In this document: positions 46,497 through 54,780 of the stretch, piece after piece
How positions within the stretch are numbered: the stretch's first letter is position 1
Layout of the letters: each line of letters begins with the position of its first letter
Assembly: GCA_963701955.1 (NCBI GenBank)
Contig: OY969694.1
Span: 2,418,001-2,482,000, forward strand
Direction: 5' to 3'
DNA length: 64,000 nucleotides
DNA from: Bog-473 sp963701955
Lineage (GTDB): Bacteria > Actinomycetota > Acidimicrobiia > Acidimicrobiales > RAAP-2
Made by a program: the position numbers and the translations under genes
The notes under the pieces: generated by a model
Told to the model about the DNA's origin: nothing
The model's database searches: none
What the model saw: the letters and a program-made list of their open reading frames with translations, nothing else

Positions 46497-46880
46497 ATGG
46501 CACATGCGAAGGTCACATTCGAGGGTAACTCTCACCAGCCGGTGGCGCTCGTTCGCAAGGAGCAGGCGTCGGGACCCGGCCCAGCCCTGCGGTCTCCTCG
46601 GCCCGTGTTGGTCCTCGATGACCTGCACACACTCCATGATCGTGACGACATCGAGAGCGATCTGGGATGGCTGGCCGAACATCTACCCAACAATGTCCGG
46701 CTGACGGATTGGAGAGTCCGCGCGAGCGACGAAAACCCATCCGCGGGCGGAAGGTCAAGGTCTGCCACCAGCGTCTCGACGCCGTCCGGCGCCAGCGTGC
46801 AAGCCTCCGATGCCCGCCAGTGTTGCAGTTCGGGGCGGTTCAGCGATAGATCCGGATCTCCCAGCACGGTCCTAGCGGAT
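46497..46880. pseudogene. Rearranged remnant of a LAL-type regulator ATPase
   Basis: On the plus strand, 46590-46705 encodes RPVLVLDDLHTLHDRDD then WLAEHLPNNVRL, which matches the Walker B region of the LAL regulator (FILILDDFHRV...WFIEHAPLGFHVVL). The next expected segment appears on the minus strand at about 46880-46710 (DPDLSLNRPELQHWRASE, then GVETLVADLDLPPAD), recalling LPVASLRAHGELFELRAADL. Part of the gene therefore seems inverted and most of it is lost. Based on motif resemblance only. Confidence 0.45.
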
Positions 46881-47137
46881 GGTGTCCACCTCGCAGAGCC
46901 ACCACTCACCGAACTGGAGGCTGGACGATTCGGAAAGCCCGAAACTGCCGCATGTAGGCCAGCCCATGCGGCCGGCCGTTCACATTGTGGTCTCGAGCGC
47001 TGGCCCGGCCGGTCTAGGGACGCTGCGAGACTCCGCTCTGCTCCGTGTCCTCGCTAAGCCTCCGGCTTCCCCACGACGAACCTGACGGTCGAATGTGACG
47101 GCAGGCTCGAAATTTGGAAATCGTTCAAAATCCTGGA
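46881..47137. other. Cassette right end, no gene recognised
   Basis: The sequence between the LAL remnant and the right end of the cassette shows no convincing gene. An open plus-strand frame continues to 47057 but has shadow-like composition. Confidence 0.4.
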
Positions 47138-47155
47138 GGGCACGTGGAGGGCACG
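47138..47155 (+). repeat. GGGCACG doublet, copy 4
   Basis: Two GGGCACG heptamers with an 11-bp period lie 57 bp before the encoded CCA of the intact tRNA-Phe gene. The geometry matches copy 2 relative to the 43943 repeat. Confidence 0.65.
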
Positions 47156-47214
47156 ACATGTCGGCCTCATAATCGACCGGCCGTCGAAATAGCCTCTGAA
47201 CTGGGGCTGTCTGG

Positions 47215-47287
47215 TGGTCGGGACCGGCGTCGATCCGGTGACCTCACGCTTTTCAGGCGCGCGCTCTACCAACTGAGCTACCCGACC
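47215..47287 (-). tRNA. tRNA-Phe (GAA)
   Basis: A complete cloverleaf of 73 nt on the minus strand: acceptor GGTCGGG paired with CCCGACC, D arm GCTC...GAGC, anticodon loop CTGAAAA (GAA), T arm ACCGG-ATCGACG-CCGGT, and discriminator A. The CCA end is encoded at 47212-47214. Its 3' half is the target repeated five more times leftward. Confidence 0.95.
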
Positions 47288-47332
47288 GGGTCACCAAGTC
47301 CGGACCGGCTTGAGAAGGCCGGGACTCGGCGG

Positions 47333-47407
47333 CGGACCTGACGGGATTTGAACCCGCGACCTCCGCCTTGACAGGGCGGCGTGCACTCCGAGCTGCACCA
47401 CAGGTCC
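47333..47407 (-). tRNA. tRNA-Asp (GTC)
   Basis: A minus-strand cloverleaf of 75 nt with acceptor GGACCTG/CAGGTCC, anticodon stem CCGCC/GGCGG, loop CTGTCAA (GTC), T loop TTCAAAT and discriminator G. It lies 45 bp upstream of tRNA-Phe in the same orientation, so they are probably one transcript. Confidence 0.95.
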
Positions 47408-47513
47408 GTGGCGGCGATTGCCGTCGTGCTCAACGGTCGGGTGACCTCCCGTTGGGCAGCTCTTCACTGTAGCCGGTCAGGCCCCGGGGTCCTCCGGCGG
47501 TCACGGCCCAGGG

Positions 47514-48107
47514 CTACGCCTGGTCGTCGTGCCCGGGGTCCGGCGCCGCCGAGGCGGTGATCCTGATCACCTGGCGCAGCACCGGGATGGCGCCGACCAG
47601 GGAATCGAGACTGTGGGCCAGCTCGACCATTGAGAGCTCGAGCTCGACCAGCGGCGGCTCGGACGTCGCATGCCGGTGCTCCGCGTGGTGCGCTTCCTCC
47701 CCGTCAAGGCCGTCTTCGACGGGGCGGCCCCGAGGACCGTCGTCGGCGTCGGCGTCGGTGGGGATCGAGAAGTCCAGGGCGGTTCCGTTCAGCCGCGCGG
47801 AGAGGCTGCGCAACTGCGAGGCGGCGAGCGAAAAGGGCGGCAGGACCGACGTGTCGAGCCGCTCGACCGCCTGTTGGAGGCCGGCCAGCGCCTGGGCGAT
47901 GCCCGAACTGGCGATGTTCACCCCGGTGCCGGCCAGGCCGATTCCTCCCTGCATGGGTTCGAGCAGGGCCAACAGGTGGTCGATGCGCTCAGCGAGATCG
48001 TTGATCGCATCGAGGGTGTCGACGGCGGCGCTCGGGAACCGCACGAGGGCACCTGGGAATCGGAGCAGCGCTTCGAGGAATGATGGAGACTCCACGCCCA
48101 CGATCAT
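47514..48107 (-). CDS. Hypothetical helical protein
   Basis: This 197-residue protein is mostly amphipathic helix (FPSAAVDTLDAINDLAERIDHLLALLEPM; AQALAGLQQAVERLDTSVLPP), with an acidic/His-rich middle (DGEEAHHAEHRH) and a C-terminal helix. Coiled-coil or phasin-like structure is likely. I do not recognise the function. It is divergent from the MFS gene. Confidence 0.55.
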   Translation of the reverse strand: MIVGVESPSFLEALLRFPGALVRFPSAAVDTLDAINDLAERIDHLLALLEPMQGGIGLAGTGVNIASSGIAQALAGLQQAVERLDTSVLPPFSLAASQLRSLSARLNGTALDFSIPTDADADDGPRGRPVEDGLDGEEAHHAEHRHATSEPPLVELELSMVELAHSLDSLVGAIPVLRQVIRITASAAPDPGHDDQA

Positions 48108-48188
48108 GGGCCTGCCGGCGGGGAGTGTCCAGCCGCCTCTCCGGCCGGCTCCGGCCGAGGCGGCGTGAATGCGTGAATCATGACCCTG

Positions 48189-48201
48189 ACGTTAACGTTA
48201 A
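48189..48201. promoter_or_regulatory. Nested palindrome, MerR-type operator candidate
   Basis: ACGTTAACGT (48189-48198) and TTAACGTTAA (48192-48201) are overlapping perfect palindromes, ten bases before the GTG of the MFS gene. The MFS gene is co-transcribed with a MerR regulator, which normally binds such dyads between promoter elements. Autoregulation is the obvious inference. Confidence 0.6.
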
Positions 48202-48210
48202 ACTTTCACC

Positions 48211-50022
48211 GTGAGCCTGACGACCCTCGCCCGACGCAACGGTCGTTGGCCTGCGGAGGACGTCCCGGAGGGGGGACGTCGAGCCTCGGCGTCGCGGTGG
48301 GTGACGCTCGGCACGGTGACCATGGGCACGTTGATGGCGTTCATCAACACCTCCATCGTGATCATCTCCCTCCCCGACATTTTCCGCGGGATTCAGCTCG
48401 ATCCGTTGACACCGTCGAACACGAGCTACCTGCTCTGGGTGCTGATGGGGTTCAACGTGGTGATGGCGGTGCTCCTCGTCACCCTGGGGCGGGTGGGCGA
48501 CATCTTCGGCCGGGTGCGGATCTTCACCATCGGGTTCGCCCTGTTCACCTTCTTCTCCCTCCTCCTCGCCGTGACCTGGCTGACGGGCACCTCCGGCGCG
48601 CTCTGGCTCATCGTGATGCGGATCGGACAGGGGGTGGGGGGGTCCATGATCTTCGCCAACACCTCAGCCATCGTCACCGACGCGTTCCCGGCCGATCAGC
48701 GGGGTCTGGCGCTTGGAATCAACAACACCGCAGCCGTCTCGGGCACGTTCATCGGCCTCGTCCTGGGCGGGCTGCTCGCCCCGGTCGATTGGCACCTGGT
48801 GTTCCTCATCTCGGTGCCCTTCGGCATCCTCGGCACGGTGCTGGCCGCAACGAAGCTGGTGGACCGGGGGGTGCGCACGCCGGCCAGGATCGACTGGCTG
48901 GGCAACATCACCTTCGGCCTCGGGCTGATCCTCGTCCTCATCGGGATCACCTACGGCCTGTTGCCCTACGGCGGGCACCCGATGGGTTGGACCAACCCGA
49001 AGGTCCTGGCCGAAATCTTCGGTGGGCTCGCCATTCTGGGCGTGTTCGCGGTCGTCGAGACCAAGGTCGCCCAACCGATGTTCCGCCTCACGCTGTTTCG
49101 CATCCGGGCCTTCACCGCAGGCAACATCGCCAGCTTCCTGGCGTCTCTCAGTCGAGGCGGGATGATGTTCATGCTCATCATCTGGTTGCAGGGGATCTGG
49201 CTCCCGCTGCACGGCTACAGCTTCTCGTCGACTCCGCTGTGGGCCGGCATCTACATGATCCCCCTCACCGTGGGCCTGCTTCTCGCCGCGCCGGTGAGCG
49301 GGATCCTCTCTGACCGTTACGGCGCCCGCCCGTTCGCAACCGGCGGGCTGGTGATCGCGGCGATCACGTTCATCCTCCTCTGTCTGCTGCCGGTGAACTT
49401 CTCCTACCCGACCTTCGGGGCCCTCCTCTTCTTCAATTCGGTCGGCATCGGGATGTTCATCGCACCCAACCAGGCGGGCATCATGAACAGCCTTCCGGCC
49501 AGCCAGCGCGGCGCGGGCGCCGGCATGTCGGGCACCTTCAACTCCTCGGCGCAGGTGCTCTCCATCGGGATCTTCTTCACCCTGATGATCGTCGGCGCCT
49601 CGGCCACGCTGCCCGGCGCACTCCACCACGGCCTCATCGCCCAGGGCGTGAGTCCCTCGGTGGCGAGCAGGATCTCGCACCTCTCTCCCGTCGGGAGCCT
49701 CTTCGCCGCCTTCCTGGGCTACAACCCCATGGAGGTCCTCCTGGGGCACGCCGAGCTGGCCCAGCTCCCGCACGCCGCGGCGGCGACCCTCACCAGCCGG
49801 TCGTACTTCCCCCACCTGATCGCGCCTGCCTTCTCACGGGGGCTCAACGAAGCGTTCGCCTTCGCCGCGATCGCCTGCCTGTTCGGTGCCGTCGCCTCGC
49901 TGCTGCGGGGCGGCAAGTTCCACTACGAGGAGGACGGGGCGGGGGCGGGGCAGGCGAGTGGGGACGACCGGATCTCGGCGCAGGAGGCGATCGCCGAGAC
50001 GGAGTCGTTGGTGGTCGAGTGA
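48211..50022 (+). CDS. DHA2-type MFS multidrug transporter
   Basis: This 603-residue protein has about fourteen membrane helices. It shows motif A-like GRVGDIFGRVRIF after helix 2, motif C-like GINNTAAVSGTFIGLVLGG in helix 5, and an early Asn in AFINTSIVIISLPDI. This is the DHA2 drug:H+ antiporter layout, with a long periplasmic loop between helices 13 and 14. GTG start. Its stop overlaps the MerR gene start (ATGA), so the efflux pump and its regulator form one operon. Confidence 0.88.
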   Translation: MSLTTLARRNGRWPAEDVPEGGRRASASRWVTLGTVTMGTLMAFINTSIVIISLPDIFRGIQLDPLTPSNTSYLLWVLMGFNVVMAVLLVTLGRVGDIFGRVRIFTIGFALFTFFSLLLAVTWLTGTSGALWLIVMRIGQGVGGSMIFANTSAIVTDAFPADQRGLALGINNTAAVSGTFIGLVLGGLLAPVDWHLVFLISVPFGILGTVLAATKLVDRGVRTPARIDWLGNITFGLGLILVLIGITYGLLPYGGHPMGWTNPKVLAEIFGGLAILGVFAVVETKVAQPMFRLTLFRIRAFTAGNIASFLASLSRGGMMFMLIIWLQGIWLPLHGYSFSSTPLWAGIYMIPLTVGLLLAAPVSGILSDRYGARPFATGGLVIAAITFILLCLLPVNFSYPTFGALLFFNSVGIGMFIAPNQAGIMNSLPASQRGAGAGMSGTFNSSAQVLSIGIFFTLMIVGASATLPGALHHGLIAQGVSPSVASRISHLSPVGSLFAAFLGYNPMEVLLGHAELAQLPHAAAATLTSRSYFPHLIAPAFSRGLNEAFAFAAIACLFGAVASLLRGGKFHYEEDGAGAGQASGDDRISAQEAIAETESLVVE

Positions 50023-50483
50023 TGACGGCGCAACCGACCACCGAGGCAGGCATCCGCATCGGTGACGCCGCCACCCGGGTCGGCGTGTCACCCCGCACGC
50101 TGCGCTACTACGAGGAGCTCGGTCTGCTCACGCCATCGATCTACACGGCCGGTGGAGAGCGCCGCTACACCTCGGCCGACCTGGAGCTGCTCGAGCGCAT
50201 CATCGGGCTGCGGGACGCGCTGGGGATGAATCTCGAGGAGATCCGTGAGTTCCTGGCGCTCGAGACCAGGCTGGAGGAGTTGCGGGTCTCGTACCGCGCC
50301 TCGCTCGACGCCACCACCTCCCGGGCGCGGGCCGAGCAGAAGGCCACGCTCCAGGAGGCACTGCTCCTCAACGAGTCACTGGCTGAGCAGATCCGCACGA
50401 AGCTGGTCCGGATGAACGAGTTCCGGGCCAAGCTCGAGAGCGACGCGCAGCGCTGCCGCGAGCTGCTGGGGGAGCTGGACTAA
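50019..50483 (+). CDS. MerR family transcriptional regulator
   Basis: This 154-residue protein has a winged helix-turn-helix (RIGDAATRVGVSPRTLRYYEELGLLTPS, GGERRYTSADLELLERI) and a long coiled-coil dimerisation helix (about residues 75-150). There is no Cys metal site or large ligand domain, so it is of the small-ligand/drug-sensing class. It is coupled to the MFS transporter and probably acts at the palindrome at 48189. Confidence 0.9.
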   Translation: MMTAQPTTEAGIRIGDAATRVGVSPRTLRYYEELGLLTPSIYTAGGERRYTSADLELLERIIGLRDALGMNLEEIREFLALETRLEELRVSYRASLDATTSRARAEQKATLQEALLLNESLAEQIRTKLVRMNEFRAKLESDAQRCRELLGELD

Positions 50484-50612
50484 GTCCCAGGCGTCACGGT
50501 CGGGCGCGGTGGGGTGATCGTGCCTACGCTGGACGCCGTGGTCTACGACGAGGACCTGGCCGAGGTCGACCGCCGCACCGCATTCACCTGCACTCTTCGC
50601 GCGAAGTAGTCG

Positions 50613-52838
50613 TTGCCGGCCATCCTGCGCACGTTCGCGTCGAAGGACCCCCACCTGCTGGTGGTGAAACGCTCCGTGCGGGCTGCTGTCGTCATGCCGG
50701 TCGCCTTCGCCCTCACCCATCACCTGTTCTCCAACCCGCAGGTCAGCCTGTTCGGCGCGTTCGGTTCCTTCGCCCTGCTCATCTTCGTGGAGTTCACCGG
50801 GACGGTCCGTGCCCGGCTCGAGTCGTATGGCGCACTCGTCGTGGCCGGTGGTTGCTTCATCGTCGTGGGCACGGTCGCCTCCACGCACAAGGTCGCCGCC
50901 GTGGTTGCGATGGGCCTGGTCGGCTTCGGGATCCTCTACGCCGGGCTGAGCGCGCCCGGGGTGGCAACGGCGTCGACGGCGGCGCTGCTCACGTTCGTGC
51001 TCCCCGTGGCGGTGGCCCAGCCGGCGTCGGCGGTCGGGCCCAGGCTTCTCGGCTGGGCGATCGCCGCCGCCCTGAGCGTGACGGCCTGCCTCGTGGTGTG
51101 GCCCCCGCCCTGGCACGACGACCTCCGGCTGCGGCTTGCGTCGGCCGTCGGCGCGCTGGCCAGGCTGGCCGATTGCCGAGCACACGGGGCAGCCGCCGCC
51201 GCCGGCGTCCGTGCCGCGGCGGCTCGGGACGACGTGGCTCGCGAGCTGGCCCGACTGCGAACCCAGTTCTCCGGAACGCCCTACCCGCCGACCGGTGCCG
51301 CCGCCGGAGCCGTGGCCCTCTCCAAGCTGGTCGGGCGGGTCGAATGGGTGGCTGGGAACACGGCGATGATCGGGGACGGGAACGGGGAGAGCGAGCCGGC
51401 ACCCGCCCGCGCCGTGACCGCACAGGTGGCGGAGACGCTCGACCACACGGCGGCCCTCATCTGTGACGGGGCAGGGCATTCGGTGAGCGATCCGGCCGCG
51501 GTCGCAGCCCTGCGGGAATCGGCGCATCGCCTCGACGATCTGGTCGCCGCCGCCCTCGAGGCCGATGTCTCCTCGATGACCGTGGACGGATCCGCGCCGG
51601 GGTTCCACGCCCGTGCTCTCGGCATCGCCACCGGCATGGTCGCGGACGGCGCGCTGGAGGCGGCGGGGGCGTCCGGGGTTCTCGAGCGGCGTCTCGGCAT
51701 GGACGACGAATCGGACGCGCGTCGTTACGTCAGCCGGCTGCGCTCCCACCTCTCACTGCGCTCGGTGTGGTTCCGCAACGCACTGCGGGGCGCCATCGGG
51801 CTGGCCATCGCCGTGGCCGTCGTGGAGGTGACCGACGTCCAGCACGGCTTCTGGGTCGTGCTCGGGACCATGTCGGTGCTGCGGTCGAACGCGTTCGGCA
51901 CGGGGGCCACCGCGCTGCGGGCTGTCAGCGGCACCGCGCTCGGTGTGGTGGCGGGCTCGCTCGTCATGGTGGCACTGGGTGATCACACGGCGGTGCTGTG
52001 GGCGCTGCTGCCGGTGGCCGTGCTGATCTCGGGCATCGCCCCCTCCATGATCTCCTTCGTGGCGGGGCAGGCGGCCTTCACCCTGATGGTGATGATCCTG
52101 TTCAACATCATCGAGCCGGTGGGCTGGAAGGTGGGGCTGACGCGGATCGAGGACGTGGCCATCGGATGCGGCGTGAGCATCGTGGTCGGATTCCTCTTCT
52201 GGCCCCGGGGTGCCACGGCCGCCCTCGGGCGGGCCCTCTCCGACGCGTTCGTGGCCAACTCCGGCTACCTGGCCGACGCCGTGGACCGCCTGACCATGAC
52301 GAGCCGTCACGTGGACACCGACACCAGCGCGCAGGCATCGCAGCGGGCCTTCCTCCTACTCGACGACGCCTTCCGACAGTTCTTCGCCGAGCGCGGGGCC
52401 AAGGTGGTCCCGCTCGAGACGGTCTCGCGGCTGTTCACCGGCTCCAACCGGCTTCGCATGGCCGCCTTCACGCTGGCCACGCTGCCGGTCCGGCCTCCCG
52501 CAGCGGGCCGGGACGAGGTGGAGTCGGTGGCTGTCGCCGAAGCGGTGCTCCGGGACTCCTATGCCTCGACGCACCGCTGGTACCAGGAATTCGCCGACAC
52601 GCTGACCGACCGGCGGGCCTCGCTCGAACCCCCTCCCGCCCGCGGCGAGGTGCTCCACCACGCGCTGCGGACGGCGTTCGACGAGGTGCGCGACCTCCGG
52701 CGGGCCGACCGGGTGCAGACGACGCTCCAGATGCTGTGGGCCGACGAGCTCCTCGAGACACAGGGGCCGATGCAGGACGACCTCCTGGCTGCGTCGGCGC
52801 TCTTCGTCCGCGGGAGGCGGCGCCGGGTCATGATCTGA
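50613..52838 (+). CDS. FUSC/YccS-like membrane transporter
   Basis: This 741-residue protein has two membrane halves (about residues 20-160 and 385-530) separated by a helical cytoplasmic domain, with another at the C-terminus. The second half has HGFWVVLGTMSVLRSNAFGTGATALRAVSGTALG, the FUSC repeat. Aromatic acid or drug export is a family-based guess. The start is TTG at 50613 with no strong ribosome-binding site. Ends 6 bp before the GH5 gene. Confidence 0.82.
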   Translation: MPAILRTFASKDPHLLVVKRSVRAAVVMPVAFALTHHLFSNPQVSLFGAFGSFALLIFVEFTGTVRARLESYGALVVAGGCFIVVGTVASTHKVAAVVAMGLVGFGILYAGLSAPGVATASTAALLTFVLPVAVAQPASAVGPRLLGWAIAAALSVTACLVVWPPPWHDDLRLRLASAVGALARLADCRAHGAAAAAGVRAAAARDDVARELARLRTQFSGTPYPPTGAAAGAVALSKLVGRVEWVAGNTAMIGDGNGESEPAPARAVTAQVAETLDHTAALICDGAGHSVSDPAAVAALRESAHRLDDLVAAALEADVSSMTVDGSAPGFHARALGIATGMVADGALEAAGASGVLERRLGMDDESDARRYVSRLRSHLSLRSVWFRNALRGAIGLAIAVAVVEVTDVQHGFWVVLGTMSVLRSNAFGTGATALRAVSGTALGVVAGSLVMVALGDHTAVLWALLPVAVLISGIAPSMISFVAGQAAFTLMVMILFNIIEPVGWKVGLTRIEDVAIGCGVSIVVGFLFWPRGATAALGRALSDAFVANSGYLADAVDRLTMTSRHVDTDTSAQASQRAFLLLDDAFRQFFAERGAKVVPLETVSRLFTGSNRLRMAAFTLATLPVRPPAAGRDEVESVAVAEAVLRDSYASTHRWYQEFADTLTDRRASLEPPPARGEVLHHALRTAFDEVRDLRRADRVQTTLQMLWADELLETQGPMQDDLLAASALFVRGRRRRVMI

Positions 52839-52844
52839 TAGTCC

Positions 52845-54761
52845 ATGCGGATGCGCGACCGAAGTTGGCGACGATCAACGCACCGATTCCGGGCCGCCCA
52901 CGCGTTTCCGCCCGCCCCGGTACCGGCCGTTGTTTGGGTGCTGGCCGTGTTCGCGGTGGCGGTCGGGTCCATGTCCGACGCGGGCGCAGCCGCCGCCCCT
53001 CCGGCACCAACCGTGGCGACGACGCCCGCCGCGCCGCCGCTGGCGACGACACTCACGGCGCCGCCGCTGGCGACGACACCCACGACTCCACTGGTCACCA
53101 CGACGAGCGTCCCGCAGCGCGTGGTCAACCAGCCGAGCCTCGACGGGCTGGTGCCCCACGTCGAGGCGCTGAGCGGGTCGGGCGTCGAGTACCAGCAGAG
53201 CACGGGTGCCACCACGCCGGACCCGTCCCCGACGTCACCGGGCTTCCTCACCTCCCCCGGAGGGCCCTACCTCTTCGACGCGCAGGGGCGGGTCGTCATC
53301 GTCCACGGGGTCAACGTGGTGTACAAGCACGCGCCCTACATCGCCTACCCGGACCCGGGTCAACCATGGAACTTCGAGCGCGCAGGACGCGCAGCGACTT
53401 CGCAGCCTGGGCTTCAACGTGGTGCGACTGGGCATCGAATGGCAGGCGCTCGAGCCGGGAACGGGTGGGCCCAATCAGCCCGCGATCTGCACCCCGGGGT
53501 CCCCGGGGGACCCGCACGAGTTCAACCGCGTCGTGGCGCTGCGCTACCTGGCCCACGTCAAGGCGACAGTGGACCTGTTGGCTCGCTACGGAGTCTCCAC
53601 CCTCTTGGACATGCACCAGGACGTCTACAACCAGAACTTCCGCGGCGAAGGGGCACCTGACTGGGCCGTGTGCACCGATGACCTGCCCATCGTGCCGAAG
53701 CCGGGCCGGTGGTCGAACAACTACTCGAACCCGACGTTGCAGATCGCCGTCCAGCACTTCTGGGCCAACGACGTCGTCGGCAACCTGCAGGGCAACCTCG
53801 ACGAGGTGTGGGGCACGGTGGCCGACTACTTCAAGAACGACCCTTGGGTCATCGGGTACGACCCTTACAACGAACCGTTCTCGACCGAGACCCAGCTGGC
53901 GTCGGCGTCCACCTTCACGGGGCAGCTGGAGTGCTTCTACACCGGCTCGGCGCACACCGGCTTCTTGGCCAACGGCACCTCACGGCTCACGTGCCCGGCC
54001 GGCGTGCCCGCCAACGGCGTGGTCCCCGTCATTCAGGCGGTCGACCACCGTCACCCGATCTTCGTCGAACCCGACATCTACTGGGTCAGCGGTGGCAACG
54101 TCCCTTCGCAGCTCGGTCCGATGCCCTTCGGCCGCCTCGTGTTCAACTTCCACGTGTACTGCGGCGACCGCAGCCCCGTGACGGGGAACCCGACCGACCT
54201 GTTGCGGTGCCTCCAGTCCGAGGAGACGTCGGCATCCGAGCAGGACATCACCCGGCTCTCCATGAGCTCGGCCGACCAGCCCAGCGGTCCGGCCATCTTC
54301 ATGAGCGAGTTCGGTGCGTCGACCAGCGTCCCCCTGGTCGGATTCGACACCGAGTGGGCCGGCTTGGACCAGGTGGGCTGGATCTACTGGGCCTGGAAGT
54401 ACTACGACGACCCGACAGGATCGTCCGCCGAGGGCCTGGTGGAACCGGACGGCAGCTACTCGCCCGTCGTCTCGGTCCTGTCGCGCACCTACCCCCAGGC
54501 GGTGGCCGGAACCCCCAACTCCATCTTGTTCAACCCGTTCACCGGGGCGTTCTCCCTCGTCTACGCCCCCAGCGCGGCGCGCGGGGGCCGACGACGGTGC
54601 AGGTGGCCGCGGCCGAGCACTATCCCGACGGCTGGTGTGCCGCAGTGCGCGGCGGGCGGATCACCTCGCCGCCCGGATCACGGCAGCTGACGATCCGCAC
54701 GGTGGGCCGGCCCACCCAGGTCTACGTGACGGTCACCGCCGGAAGCTGCCCGGGGGCCTGA
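52845..54761 (+). CDS. GH5 endoglycoceramidase-like secreted protein, two frameshifts
   Basis: Paralogue of the gene at 6347. The N-terminal signal helix and an Ala/Thr/Pro repeat region (PLATTLTAPPLATT) read in one frame to PWNFERA. The frame changes near 53378-53385. The catalytic domain continues in the next frame with LGIEWQALEPG, LDMHQDVYN, GYDPYNEPFS (Glu codon 53872-53874) and MSEFGAS (Glu codon 54307-54309). A second change near 54570-54588, at a G run, returns to the original frame for VQVAAAEHYPDGW and the VTAGSC end shared with the paralogue. The two shifts cancel. They may be sequencing errors, since both lie in GC-rich runs. Confidence 0.8.
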
Positions 54762-54780
54762 CGCGGCGACCGTGACGCGG

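Noticed and set aside
48664..49815. Minus-strand 383-codon frame opposite the MFS gene
   Set aside because: Highly charged His/Glu/Arg-rich shadow of membrane-helix codons.
50520..50609. Possible 29-residue leader ORF before the FUSC gene
   Set aside because: No ribosome-binding site or recognisable attenuator structure; too short to support.
51998..54181. Long plus-strand frame (about 730 codons) across FUSC and GH5 genes
   Set aside because: Arg/Gly/Pro-rich shadow of two real genes; no motif matches.
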